Made by a program: the position numbers and the translations under genes
In this document: piece after piece, positions 47,999 to 56,620 of the stretch
How positions within the stretch are numbered: position 1 is the first letter of the stretch
Layout of the letters: every line of letters begins with the position of its first letter
Source of the DNA: Bombiscardovia apis
GTDB lineage: Bacteria; Actinomycetota; Actinomycetes; Actinomycetales; Bifidobacteriaceae
DNA: 64,000 nt
NCBI RefSeq assembly: GCF_033095945.1
Contig: NZ_AP026800.1
Span: forward strand, 868,001-932,000
Direction: 5' to 3'
The notes under the pieces: model-generated
What the model was told of the DNA's origin: nothing
What the model saw: only the letters and a program-made list of their open reading frames with translations
The model's database searches: none

Positions 47999-49270
47999 AT
48001 GGAGAATCTCGCATATATACGTGAGCAATTCCCGATTCTCAAACAGCAGGTGCACGGCCACCCTCTAGCGTATTTGGACTCGGCAGCGACTGCGCAAAAG
48101 CCTATGAGCGTCATCGAAGCGGAGTCACATTTTTACGAACAAGATAATGCGGGTGTTCATAGGGGAGCTCACGAGCTGGCGGCGCGTTCTACGCTGGCTT
48201 TTGAGCAGGCGCGCACTCAAGTTGCGAAGTTGGTTGGTGTTTCCTCACAGCCCGGTCAAGAAGAGCTTGTAGTCACGTCTGGTGCGACTGGCGGCCTAAA
48301 CCTACTCGCAACTGCTTTTGGTAACGCTAGCTTGGGTAGGGGAGGGCAGCAGGCTCAGCGATTTGCCCTGGCTCCTGGCGACGAAGTGGTGGTTTCGCAG
48401 GCCGAACATCACTCGGTGCTGTTGCCCTTCCAAGAATTGTGTGCACGCACAGGCGCCCAGCTTAAGTGGTTTGGGCTAGATAGCGAAGGCCGTATTCGCT
48501 CAGATACAGCCGATGAGGTCATTACTGAGCGCACGAAGTTTGTGGCTGTAACCCATGTCTCCAATGTGACTGGTGCAATTACGGACTTGGAACCCATTGT
48601 TCGTCGGGCTCACGAAGTCGGTGCTATGGTCATTTTGGATGCCTGCCAGTCCGTGCCGCATCTGCCTGTCGACTTCCACCAGCTCGATGTTGATTTTGCG
48701 GTCTGGAGTGCCCATAAAATGTATGGGCCTACCGGTGTCGGTTTTCTCTACGGCAAGCGCGAATTGCTAGAGGCCTTGCCGCCAGCGAATTTTGGTGGAT
48801 CGATGGTTGAGCTGGCTTTCATCGACCAGCCGGCGCAGTATATGGCACCGCCGGCCCGCTTCGAAGCTGGTACGCAGCCGGTGGCTCAGCTTGTTGCGGC
48901 TGGGGTTGCGGCCGATTGGATGCGCGAGGTTGGTTTTGACCGCATCGTGGCCCACGAGCGTTCGATGACTGCCGAACTGCTTCAGCTTGCAAACATTGAA
49001 GGGGTGCGTATTTTAGGCCCCAAGAGCCCAGAGCACCGCATCGGCACGGTATCTTTTGAAGTCGAAGGCGTCCATCCGCACGATGTGGGGCAATTTATTG
49101 ATTCGCGCGGTATCGCTATTCGAGTTGGCCACCATTGCGCTCAGCCTGTGCACCGTCACTTTGGTGTCTTTGCCTCCAATCGTGCCTCTACCGGAGTGTA
49201 CAACACGCTTGACGAAGCGGACCGGCTGCTCGAAGCAGTTTCGGCGGTTCGTGCCTTTTTCAAAGCCTAG
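47999..49270 (+). CDS. sufS: Cysteine desulfurase SufS
   Basis: A 423-residue type II desulfurase giving sulfur to SufU. It has YLDSAATAQKPMSVIEAE, the PLP Lys in FAVWSAHKMYGPTGVGFLYG, and the active Cys loop RVGHHCAQPVHRHFGV. AGAGGG lies eight bases before the ATG at 47999 (GTG at 47990 is another option but lacks a site). It lies between sufC and sufU. Confidence 0.95.
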   Translation: MENLAYIREQFPILKQQVHGHPLAYLDSAATAQKPMSVIEAESHFYEQDNAGVHRGAHELAARSTLAFEQARTQVAKLVGVSSQPGQEELVVTSGATGGLNLLATAFGNASLGRGGQQAQRFALAPGDEVVVSQAEHHSVLLPFQELCARTGAQLKWFGLDSEGRIRSDTADEVITERTKFVAVTHVSNVTGAITDLEPIVRRAHEVGAMVILDACQSVPHLPVDFHQLDVDFAVWSAHKMYGPTGVGFLYGKRELLEALPPANFGGSMVELAFIDQPAQYMAPPARFEAGTQPVAQLVAAGVAADWMREVGFDRIVAHERSMTAELLQLANIEGVRILGPKSPEHRIGTVSFEVEGVHPHDVGQFIDSRGIAIRVGHHCAQPVHRHFGVFASNRASTGVYNTLDEADRLLEAVSAVRAFFKA

Positions 49271-49328
49271 CGTTCACTTCAAGCTCAGTTATTGATACAG
49301 GACTAGGGATGCAGGTAGGTTGGTGAGC

Positions 49329-49943
49329 ATGGCAGAGGATTATGGCATGAGTGAGCAGGAATTGGAACAGATGTACCAAGAGGTCATTCTGGACGCTTCC
49401 AAGCACCCCCACGGGCGGATTGAACTGGCTGAGCAGTCGAGTACAGGTCCTGTTGTAGCCGCTTCGCAGGCGCAGACAACCTTGCAGGGCGAGCATGAGT
49501 ATTGTGTTCCGGCGCAGTCTCAGCAGTTTAATCCCACTTGTGGCGATACGGCTACCATCCATGTTGAAGTTTCCGACGGTTCTGACGGGCGGCCTAACCG
49601 CATCGAACGTATTGTTTGGGATGGGCAGGGCTGTTCTATTTCGCAGGCTAGCTTGTCGATTATGGTCGATTTGGTCCAAGGGCAGAGCGTGGATGCGGCC
49701 ATGAAATTGGCTGGCGATTTTCGTCAATTGATGGAGTCTCGCGGTGCCGGGTTGCAAGACGAAGCAGCAAATGAAGCTTTGGGAGATGCAGTGGTATTCC
49801 AAGGTGTTTCGAAGTATCCTATGCGTATTAAATGCGCTCTGCTGGGTTGGGAGGGCATGAAAGCATCTGTAGCTCAAGCCCTGACTCAGATGGGCAGCAA
49901 TGCGCAGGCTTCTGATGGTCAGCAGGATGAGTGTGAGCGGTAA
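49329..49943 (+). CDS. sufU: Fe-S scaffold / zinc sulfurtransferase SufU
   Basis: A 204-residue SufU. The three zinc/cluster cysteines fit NPTCGDTATIHV, DGQGCSISQASLSIM and RIKCALLGWEGMKAS. The order YQEVILDASKHPHGR at the N-terminus is diagnostic. ATG at 49329 is chosen (GTG 49323 and TTG 49320 are possible). It overlaps the next gene by 17 bases. Confidence 0.93.
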   Translation: MAEDYGMSEQELEQMYQEVILDASKHPHGRIELAEQSSTGPVVAASQAQTTLQGEHEYCVPAQSQQFNPTCGDTATIHVEVSDGSDGRPNRIERIVWDGQGCSISQASLSIMVDLVQGQSVDAAMKLAGDFRQLMESRGAGLQDEAANEALGDAVVFQGVSKYPMRIKCALLGWEGMKASVAQALTQMGSNAQASDGQQDECER

Positions 49944-50481
49944 CAACAAGAAAGCGGATGGTGCAATGGAACAGGATGTCGCAGGTTCATTACCGGTAGA
50001 AGATTCAGTAAATAAAGCGGATTCGCAGGCAAGTTCTTCCGGTCTAGGAGAGCGTGGAAGTTCGTCCTCTATCGTTGACGAGGCAGCTCTTTCGCAGATG
50101 AGTACGCTCGGAGCCGAAGCAATCCCTCTCAGGGCTGTTGACGAGATCGGGCGGGCCACGGCTAAAGATGTTCGCGAAGCTCTTCACCAGGTGATTGACC
50201 CCGAATTAGGTATTGATGTAGTGGATTTGGGCCTTGTCTATGGTGTTGAGATCGATGAGCAAGGTCGGGCTATCATCACTATGACCTTGACCACTCCTGC
50301 TTGTCCGCTGACGGATCTGATTGAAGACGAGTGCGCGCAGATGCTGGCTGGTCTTGTCGAGGAGTTTCGGATTGAGTGGACTTGGAAGCCTCGCTGGTCG
50401 CTACACATGATAACTCCTGAAGGCAAGGAACAGCTGGCTGCTATAGGTTTTGATGTCGATAATTTGCCCATTGCAGACTGA
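49927..50481 (+). CDS. sufT: SufT-like metal-sulfur cluster assembly factor (MIP18/DUF59)
   Basis: A 184-residue protein whose C-terminal 110 residues are the MIP18 fold: TAKDVREALHQVIDPELGIDVVDLGLVYGV and the Cys of TTPACPLTDLI. The first about 75 residues are hydrophilic and Ser-rich, without a known domain. The ATG at 49927 overlaps the end of sufU; ATG at 49966 is an alternative. SufT-type proteins help mature Fe-S enzymes under cluster shortage; the exact role here is inferred from the family and cluster. Confidence 0.88.
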   Translation: MSVSGNNKKADGAMEQDVAGSLPVEDSVNKADSQASSSGLGERGSSSSIVDEAALSQMSTLGAEAIPLRAVDEIGRATAKDVREALHQVIDPELGIDVVDLGLVYGVEIDEQGRAIITMTLTTPACPLTDLIEDECAQMLAGLVEEFRIEWTWKPRWSLHMITPEGKEQLAAIGFDVDNLPIAD

Positions 50482-50556
50482 GTGATATGCGTCTTTGCTG
50501 ACTACTGTTTTTTCATGGCGTGTCGCAAGTGTTTACAGGCTTTACGGTCTAACTAA

Positions 50557-50585
50557 TTGAGAGCACTTCGTCGGCTTTTTGTAAT
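50557..50585 (+). promoter_or_regulatory. Promoter of uracil permease gene
   Basis: TTGAGA (50557-50562), a 17-base spacer and TGTAAT (50580-50585) form a plausible sigma-70 promoter. The short leader contains a hairpin CGCCGTG-ACCGG-CACGGCG at 50604-50622, just before the start region. Confidence 0.6.
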
Positions 50586-50643
50586 AATATGGGGTTTCCG
50601 GTCCGCCGTGACCGGCACGGCGAATGAGAAGAAAGCACATCGC

Positions 50644-51939
50644 ATGTCTATCTTCAAGGGCTGGAAACTCCATGGAAACGGCAAATCGTTAGCTCCAGGC
50701 GAAGTGGTTGAACCTGATGAGCGACTGACTTGGCCGCGAACCGCAGGTATTGGAGCTCAACATGTTATTGCCATGTTTGGTTCGACCTTCTTAGTTCCAA
50801 TATTGACTGGTTTTGATCCGTCAACCACATTGTTCTTTACAGCGCTTTCTACAGCGCTGTTTTTGTTATTAAACGCTAATCGGCTGCCAAGTTATCTTGG
50901 CAGCTCTTTTGGTTTTATAGCCCCTGTTGTAGCAGTCACCACCGCCCACAAGGGCCTCGCTGTCGCTTCCTTCGGCATCATGGTGACGGGTGCTCTGCTA
51001 GCACTGATCGGCGTTATCGTCCACTATGCTGGAGCAAAGTGGATTGACATCGTCATGCCGCCGACGGTGACTGGCGCTATCGTAGCAATCATCGGTTTTA
51101 ATCTGGCTCCCTCTGCTTGGAAGAACTTCCAGGTGGCTCCAGTTACTGCTCTGGTGACGCTGCTGGCTGTCATGCTCATATCAGTCCTCTTCAAAGGTCT
51201 CATCGGTAGACTCAACATTCTCCTAGGTGTAGTCGTAGGCTATATTTTCGCCGTCATCCAGGGCGAGGTCGACTTCACTGCCGTCAGTGAAGCTGCTTGG
51301 TTCGGATTGCCCAAGTTCCACCTGCCCCAAGCTGATTTCACAGTCTTGGCCATGTTTATTCCGGTGGTTTTGGTTTTGGTTGCCGAAAACATTGGCCACG
51401 TCAAGTCGGTAGCGCTCATGACGGGCCGCGATTATGACGATCAGATTGGTACCGCTCTCTTGTCAGACGGCTTGGGCACTTTCTTCGCAGGTCTTGGCGG
51501 CGGTTCAGGTACTACCACTTATGCAGAAAATATTGGTGTCATGGCTGCTACGAAGGTTTACTCCACAGCCGCCTACTGGTGCGCAGCCTTCTTCGCTTTC
51601 CTGCTGAGCTTGTGCCCCAAGTTCGGCGCTATCATCAACACGATTCCTGGGGGAGTGCTCGGCGGAGTTACCACCTTGCTCTACGGCATGATTGGTATGC
51701 TCGGCGTGCGCATCTGGGTCGAAAACAAGGTTGACTTCGGTAAGACGGTCAATATGACGGTCGGCGCGGTAGTTATGATTGTCGGAATCGCTGACTTCAC
51801 CTTCGCTATTCAGGGCATTTCCTTCAACGGCATTGCCATCGGATCGGTTGCCACGCTAGTCATGTACCACGGCCTCAAAGCTCTCGGCAATCTCCGCGGT
51901 AGCATCGACTCAAACGACTACATCACCCCCAAGCCCTAA
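50644..51939 (+). CDS. uraA: Uracil permease (NCS2 family)
   Basis: A 431-residue nucleobase symporter. It has GAQHVIAMFGSTFLVPILTGF, LGSSFGFIAPVVAV, the TM8 acid VLVLVAENIGHVKSVALMTGRD and GGGSGTTTYAENIGVMAATKV, the UraA-like TM10 motif. It differs clearly from the xanthine-type NCS2 at 24161. The ATG at 50644 gives the usual length; an upstream frame would read through the promoter. It is followed by three repeat elements. Confidence 0.9.
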   Translation: MSIFKGWKLHGNGKSLAPGEVVEPDERLTWPRTAGIGAQHVIAMFGSTFLVPILTGFDPSTTLFFTALSTALFLLLNANRLPSYLGSSFGFIAPVVAVTTAHKGLAVASFGIMVTGALLALIGVIVHYAGAKWIDIVMPPTVTGAIVAIIGFNLAPSAWKNFQVAPVTALVTLLAVMLISVLFKGLIGRLNILLGVVVGYIFAVIQGEVDFTAVSEAAWFGLPKFHLPQADFTVLAMFIPVVLVLVAENIGHVKSVALMTGRDYDDQIGTALLSDGLGTFFAGLGGGSGTTTYAENIGVMAATKVYSTAAYWCAAFFAFLLSLCPKFGAIINTIPGGVLGGVTTLLYGMIGMLGVRIWVENKVDFGKTVNMTVGAVVMIVGIADFTFAIQGISFNGIAIGSVATLVMYHGLKALGNLRGSIDSNDYITPKP

Positions 51940-51960
51940 CCTATTCTGACGAGCTAAACG

Positions 51961-52026
51961 ATTTTGGGCACTTTCTCACGCTTCCTGTCTCCCCGTGGAA
52001 CTCAAGTGTGAGAATCTGCCCAAAAC
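51961..52026. repeat. 66-nt inverted-repeat element, copy B
   Basis: Left arm begins ATTTTGGGCACTTTCTCAC at 51961; the right arm (52006-52026) is slightly degenerate (AGAATCTGCCCAAAAC) and the core is 24 nt. It is the first of three in a row between uraA and the TrmH-type gene. Confidence 0.85.
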
Positions 52027-52072
52027 TCATTTCTCGTCCGCTGCAGCTACAGCTCAACCGGTCTCTGTAGCA

Positions 52073-52139
52073 ATTTTGGGCACTTTCTCACACCGCGAAG
52101 TAATTGCATCGTATGCAAGTGTGAAAAAGTGCCCAAAAT
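52073..52139. repeat. 67-nt inverted-repeat element, copy C
   Basis: Arms 52073-52093 and 52119-52139 pair along nearly all 21 bases; core 25 nt. It begins 112 bases after copy B. Confidence 0.9.
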
Positions 52140-52192
52140 ATAATCCGCTAAGCAAAAACCTGTAATTCCAACGATCAGTCGCCCGCTTTTCA

Positions 52193-52259
52193 ATTTTGGG
52201 CACTTTTTCACGCTCTAACCCGGCAAGGTGATATATGTGTGTGAGAAAGTGCCCAAAAT
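52193..52259. repeat. 67-nt inverted-repeat element, copy D
   Basis: Arms 52193-52213 and 52239-52259, core 25 nt. It begins 120 bases after copy C. The 391-base gap between uraA and the methyltransferase gene holds only these three elements and short unique spacers. Confidence 0.9.
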
Positions 52260-52330
52260 TAATATTGCAAGCTGGGAGTAGGGCTTACACGCTGATGATT
52301 GGAGAGTAGAGTTCGGAAAGAAACAGAAGG

Positions 52331-53179
52331 TTAGATGCGGGTTGCGTAGAAGGTCACGGCGGAGGAAGAGGCCACATTGAGCGAATCGACTCCGTGGCTC
52401 ATGGGGATACGAACTGTCAGGTCGGCTCCTTCTATGGTTTCCTTTGAAAGTCCGTCGCCCTCGGTTCCGAAAATGAGCGCAACTTTATCGATACGCCCAT
52501 CGTGCATCTGCCCGACTAATTCGTCGAGGGAGAGTGAATCGTCTCGCAGCGCTAACGAAACCGTGGTGAAACCCAGCTGTTTGAGCTCTGCTAGGCCTGC
52601 TGCAGGCCAAAGTTCCGGGTCGTCGCCCCCAATGCGTGTCCACGGCACTTGGAAAACGGTGCCCATAGAAACACGCGCAGACCTACGGTAGAGGGGGTCT
52701 CCACAAGAGGGAGTTACCAAGACCGCATCAATATCGAGCGCTGCTGCCGAACGCATTAAAGCGCCAACGTTCGAATGGTCCACAATGTTTTCCATCACTG
52801 CCACGCGCCTAGCTCCGGAGCATATTTGCTCGACAGTGGGCAGTTTCCACCGGCGCATAGCTGCCAAGGCCCCTCTGTGCAGGCGGTAACCAGTTATGAG
52901 TTTCAATTCTTCGGGCGAAGCCACGTACACTGCAACATCCTGCCCCCAGCGCTCTTCAACGCTAGCGAACGTTTGCGTCATTCCCTCCAGCCAAGGCTCT
53001 TCGACGAGGAAGGAGATCGGCTCAACTCCGGCGGCCAAAGCGCGGTCTATGACCTTGGGAGATTCAGCGATGAAGAGTCCCTTTTCAGGCTCTAAGCGGT
53101 TGCGCAGTTGTAGCTCAGTCAAATGAGTGTAAGCATCCAAACGTTCATCGTCTATAGAGTCAATGTGCACAATGCGCAT
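52331..53179 (-). CDS. TrmH/SpoU-family RNA 2'-O-methyltransferase
   Basis: A 282-residue SPOUT methyltransferase. It has an N-terminal substrate-binding part (ESPKVIDRALAAGVEPISF) and the C-terminal knot with RRVAVMENIVDHSNVGALMRSA, LVTPSCGDPLYRRSARVSMG, VALIFGTEGDGLSKE and RIPMSHGVDSLNVASSSAV, the SAM-binding motifs. ATG at 53179 has AAAGGG eight bases upstream. The target nucleotide (tRNA or 23S rRNA) cannot be told. Confidence 0.93.
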   Translation of the reverse strand: MRIVHIDSIDDERLDAYTHLTELQLRNRLEPEKGLFIAESPKVIDRALAAGVEPISFLVEEPWLEGMTQTFASVEERWGQDVAVYVASPEELKLITGYRLHRGALAAMRRWKLPTVEQICSGARRVAVMENIVDHSNVGALMRSAAALDIDAVLVTPSCGDPLYRRSARVSMGTVFQVPWTRIGGDDPELWPAAGLAELKQLGFTTVSLALRDDSLSLDELVGQMHDGRIDKVALIFGTEGDGLSKETIEGADLTVRIPMSHGVDSLNVASSSAVTFYATRI

Positions 53180-53318
53180 GGAATGCCCTTTCGTTGCCGA
53201 GTGTATATGCATAGTCGAAGCGTCTTCTACAATTCTAGAGTTAGGAGACTACCTGCGGGGGGAGAGAGCCTGCCGTAGCAGGACATGAAAGAAAAGAAGA
53301 GTATCTCGAAAAACCTTG

Positions 53319-53405
53319 TGTCCGGAGCGGGAGTTGAACCCGCACGCCTGTATAAATAGGCACTAGCACCTCAAGCTAGCGCGTCTACCATTCCGCCACC
53401 CGGAC
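53319..53405 (-). tRNA. tRNA-Leu (anticodon GAG)
   Basis: An 87-nt class II tRNA on the minus strand with acceptor GTCCGGG/TCCGGAC, anticodon loop TTGAGGT and a long variable arm (TGCCTATTTATACAGGC). CCA is not encoded. Confidence 0.95.
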
Positions 53406-53506
53406 AGTGCAATTTGCAACATATACACTATACCACCTAGCGAGCGCGAATGCACAAAACTAACCGGTCAGCGTGTCGCCCTCGTACAGGTGCGGCATAT
53501 ATTTTC

Positions 53507-53573
53507 TTTTTGGGCACTTTTTAACGCGCCCGCATTGTCCAGTGTTTGCATAGCGTGAGAAAGTGCCCAAAAT
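53507..53573. repeat. 67-nt inverted-repeat element, copy E
   Basis: Arms 53507-53527 and 53553-53573, core 25 nt. It lies between tRNA-Leu and rsmE. The first base of the left arm is T rather than A. Confidence 0.88.
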
Positions 53574-53639
53574 TGATGACGAGAGGACTGGAGAGGGATT
53601 TGAGGCTTGAGTTCGGGGCTTGCGGTTAATCTGGTGAGT

Positions 53640-54428
53640 ATGACTGATCCGCTTTTTCTGTTTGATCCCACTTGCGATGACACGCCGGTCAATACTGACG
53701 AACTTCATACCGGATGGCGATTAACCCTTCCACAGCATGTGCGCAAACATGCCTTGCAGGCCATGCGCTTGGGCGAGGGCGATCAGTTGCAGCTTTCAGA
53801 CGGCGCTGGTCTTCGTATCCAGGCCGTCCTTCGCGACGCGCAATCGGGATTGGTGGAAGTCACGACCGTTGGTAAAGAAGCTGAGCCTACTACGAAACTG
53901 GCTCTGGTGCAGGCGCTGGCTAAGGGCGGTCATGACGAGCAAGCGGTCGATATGGCTACCCAGATAGGCGTCGATGCGGTGATCCCATGGCAGGCCGATC
54001 GTTCTATCGTGAAGTGGAAAGCCAGCAAGATGGAGCGCAAATGGAGCAATCTCTTAGGCTCGGCCACTGAGCAATCCCGGCGAGCTTGGAAACCTGAGCT
54101 CAACCAGTGCCTCAGTAGCCGCCAGCTTGCCCAATACTGCTCTCAGCAGAGTGAAGCCGGTTCGCTGGTGATTGTCCTTCATCAAGACGCTACGCAATCG
54201 TGGGCTCAGACGCGAGATTCGGTGCGGGCTCTGAGCACGCAATCAGGCGCTCATACGATTTCGGTGATTGTGGGGCCGGAGGGTGGTATTAGCGAGCAGG
54301 AAGCCCAGTCTTTCGTCTCTGCAGGCGCGATTGCGACCACCTTAGGTAACAATATTTTGCGGGCTTCGAGCGCCGGACCAGTAGCGCTCTCAGTCTTGAG
54401 CGATCTTATCTCGCGCTTTGACGCGTAA
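53640..54428 (+). CDS. rsmE: 16S rRNA (uracil-1498-N3)-methyltransferase RsmE
   Basis: A 262-residue SPOUT enzyme methylating U1498 of 16S rRNA. It has HVRKHALQAMRLGEGDQLQL, LALVQALAKGGHDEQAVDMATQIGVDAVIPW, SVIVGPEGGISEQEAQSF and LGNNILRASSAGPVAL. The ATG at 53640 is typical; GTG at 53634 is a second choice. It begins a run with HIT, phoH, ybeY and the CorC-type gene. Confidence 0.93.
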   Translation: MTDPLFLFDPTCDDTPVNTDELHTGWRLTLPQHVRKHALQAMRLGEGDQLQLSDGAGLRIQAVLRDAQSGLVEVTTVGKEAEPTTKLALVQALAKGGHDEQAVDMATQIGVDAVIPWQADRSIVKWKASKMERKWSNLLGSATEQSRRAWKPELNQCLSSRQLAQYCSQQSEAGSLVIVLHQDATQSWAQTRDSVRALSTQSGAHTISVIVGPEGGISEQEAQSFVSAGAIATTLGNNILRASSAGPVALSVLSDLISRFDA

Positions 54429-54535
54429 ACGCTAGCGAGAGCAGCCCTGCGCTCAGGGCGTGCAGGCCCAATCTTATCCGGTTCCCCACATAAGATAGAT
54501 GCATAGCGTTGGGTCGGAACAAGCAAGGAGTGCTC

Positions 54536-54898
54536 ATGAGTGAAGCTGCTAGGGTAGAGGACTGCCTTTTCTGCAAGATTATCGACGGTCAAGTGCCTTC
54601 TAGCAAGGTCTTTGAAGACGACATGGTTTATGCCTTTAACGACATAGAACCCAAGGCTGAAGTCCATGTGCTGGTCGTTCCCAAACACCATTATGCCAAC
54701 GTTGCACAGGTAGCTGCCAGCGATCATGAGCTTCTCGCGCACATGGTAGAGGTTGCCCAGCAGATTGCGCAAGATAAAGCTGATGGCCAGTTCCGGCTCA
54801 TCTTCAACACGGGTGAGCAAGCCGGTCAGTCAGTGTTCCATGCTCACGGCCATGTGCTTGCAGGCTCGAAGACGGCATCTATTCCGATGGCTGATTAA
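54536..54898 (+). CDS. HIT-family nucleotide-binding hydrolase
   Basis: A 120-residue Hint-type protein. It opens [21 protein letters not shown] and has the histidine triad [11 protein letters not shown], where the nucleophile is the second His. Substrates are typically aminoacyl or nucleotidyl phosphoramidates. AAGGAG lies seven bases before the ATG. Confidence 0.95.
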   Translation: MSEAARVEDCLFCKIIDGQVPSSKVFEDDMVYAFNDIEPKAEVHVLVVPKHHYANVAQVAASDHELLAHMVEVAQQIAQDKADGQFRLIFNTGEQAGQSVFHAHGHVLAGSKTASIPMAD

Positions 54899-54957
54899 GC
54901 GCTGCAATACCAAACACCCTATTCGCAAGATTTAATACACAAACAGTAAAGGTTTCG

Positions 54958-56067
54958 TTGGCTACTACTACACGCGTTATGAGCATCCCTGCTGACCTCC
55001 AACCGGTCCTCGTACTGGGGCCGTCCGATGCGGTTCTGCGCCGGATTGAGCAGGCTTTTCCTCAGGTGAGTTTCTTTGTTCGCGGCAATCAGATTCGCAT
55101 ACAGGCCGCATCGAAAGAAGGCGACGGGCAGGCAGTTCAAGCTCAGGAATTGCTGTCAACTGTGATTGATTTGGCATACAACGGGCCCGTAGATACGCAA
55201 GCAGTCGAGCATCTGCTTGATCAGGGGCGCATCGGGCAATGGGAGCCGGTCAAGGTAAAAGAGCCCAAGCTGAGTCTGCCTTCTCGCCAGGATAGGCGGG
55301 TACCACGCGAAATCATCGAAGAAGACTCCATCGAACCCAGTGGCAACCCCAAGCTTCCTGGAGTGTTGGCCTATGCTGCCGGGCGCCCAGTACGCCCCAA
55401 AACGAGGGGGCAGAACACATACGTTTCCGCTATCAATTCTCACACTATTACTTTCGGAATTGGTCCAGCAGGCACAGGCAAAACCTATCTAGCCGTGGCT
55501 AAGGCAGTGCAGGCCTTCCGTTCGCGTCAAGTCAGTAAGATTATCCTTACACGACCAGCAGTTGAAGCTGGCGAAAACTTAGGATTTTTGCCCGGCAGTC
55601 TCAACGAAAAGGTCGATCCTTACCTGCGCCCACTATACGATGCGCTCTCTGATATGCTCGGCCCCGAGCGGATGCACCACTTTATGGAAAATGGTGCCAT
55701 TGAAGTAGCGCCCTTAGCCTACATGCGCGGCCGCACCCTCAACGATGCATTTGTTATCTTAGACGAAGCGCAAAATACTACCCGGCAGCAGATGAAGATG
55801 TTTCTGACCCGCCTCGGATTCAACACTACGATGGTCATTACCGGCGACGTAACGCAGGTGGACTTGGGCCTGCCTGCTTCGGGTCTAGTAACTATCGAGC
55901 AAATCCTTGGCAATATCGAAGACATCGCTTTCGTGCACTTGGGAGCTGGCGATGTGGTCCGTCACCAACTAGTCGGTCGAATTGTCGACGCCTACGACAA
56001 GTTTTCCGAGCCCCAAGACAAAGGCAAGCACGCAGGAACACGACGGGGAGCAGCAGGGCGAGCATGA
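54958..56067 (+). CDS. phoH: PhoH-family ATPase
   Basis: A 369-residue PhoH-like protein. The N-terminal KH-like part precedes the P-loop [16 protein letters not shown] (about residue 169) and [26 protein letters not shown] at 54958 has AAAGG upstream; ATG at 54979 lacks a near site. It overlaps ybeY by four bases. phoH and ybeY are conserved partners in rRNA maturation and stress. Confidence 0.94.
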   Translation: MATTTRVMSIPADLQPVLVLGPSDAVLRRIEQAFPQVSFFVRGNQIRIQAASKEGDGQAVQAQELLSTVIDLAYNGPVDTQAVEHLLDQGRIGQWEPVKVKEPKLSLPSRQDRRVPREIIEEDSIEPSGNPKLPGVLAYAAGRPVRPKTRGQNTYVSAINSHTITFGIGPAGTGKTYLAVAKAVQAFRSRQVSKIILTRPAVEAGENLGFLPGSLNEKVDPYLRPLYDALSDMLGPERMHHFMENGAIEVAPLAYMRGRTLNDAFVILDEAQNTTRQQMKMFLTRLGFNTTMVITGDVTQVDLGLPASGLVTIEQILGNIEDIAFVHLGAGDVVRHQLVGRIVDAYDKFSEPQDKGKHAGTRRGAAGRA

Positions 56068-56618
56068 GTATCGAAGTTACCAACGAGACACAGTGGGTTA
56101 TCGAACCTAAGATTTTCTCTGACCTAGGGTTGTGGGTTTTAGACCAGATGCGCGTCAGCACTCAGTCAGACATGACCATCATTTTTAACGATCCCGAGCC
56201 CATGGCAGTGCTGCACGAGCGCTGGATGGGTTTGCAAGGCCCCACAGATGTGATGAGTTTTCCCATGGACGAGCTTCGCCCTGGAGACGGCCGGAATTTG
56301 CCCGAAGGCATCCTCGGAGACATTGTCATCTGCCCGTGGGTGGCCCAACAGCAGGCTCAATCAGCTGGGCATTCCACTATGGAAGAGATGCTCCTGCTTA
56401 CCATTCACGGCAGCCTTCACCTGCTGGGATACGACCATACATCGGCCATGCAGGAGCGGCAGATGTTTGGCCTGCAACGCCAGCTTTTGCTCACCTTCTT
56501 AGCTCAGCGGCCGGGCTCAATCGATCAAGCCCAGTTGCCTCAAGATGCGCCCGATGCCCTAGCTCTTTATGAGAGTGAGCAGAGCAGCCGCAAAGATACT
56601 AAGAGGGGAGGAGAGTAG
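56064..56618 (+). CDS. ybeY: Endoribonuclease YbeY (16S rRNA 3' maturation)
   Basis: A 184-residue metal-dependent RNase. The zinc-binding motif is [11 protein letters not shown] near residue 115, with [11 protein letters not shown] and LGDIVICP. The C-terminal about 40 residues are a charged tail. It overlaps phoH and is followed two bases later by the CorC-type gene, so the three are coupled. Confidence 0.96.
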   Translation: MSIEVTNETQWVIEPKIFSDLGLWVLDQMRVSTQSDMTIIFNDPEPMAVLHERWMGLQGPTDVMSFPMDELRPGDGRNLPEGILGDIVICPWVAQQQAQSAGHSTMEEMLLLTIHGSLHLLGYDHTSAMQERQMFGLQRQLLLTFLAQRPGSIDQAQLPQDAPDALALYESEQSSRKDTKRGGE

Positions 56619-56620
56619 TA

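Noticed and set aside
49260-50159. 299-codon frame antisense to sufU and sufT
   Set aside because: It overlaps two well-supported genes and shows no domain.
51961-52259. CRISPR array
   Set aside because: The repeats are inverted pairs, not direct repeats; spacing is irregular and there are no cas genes in the window.
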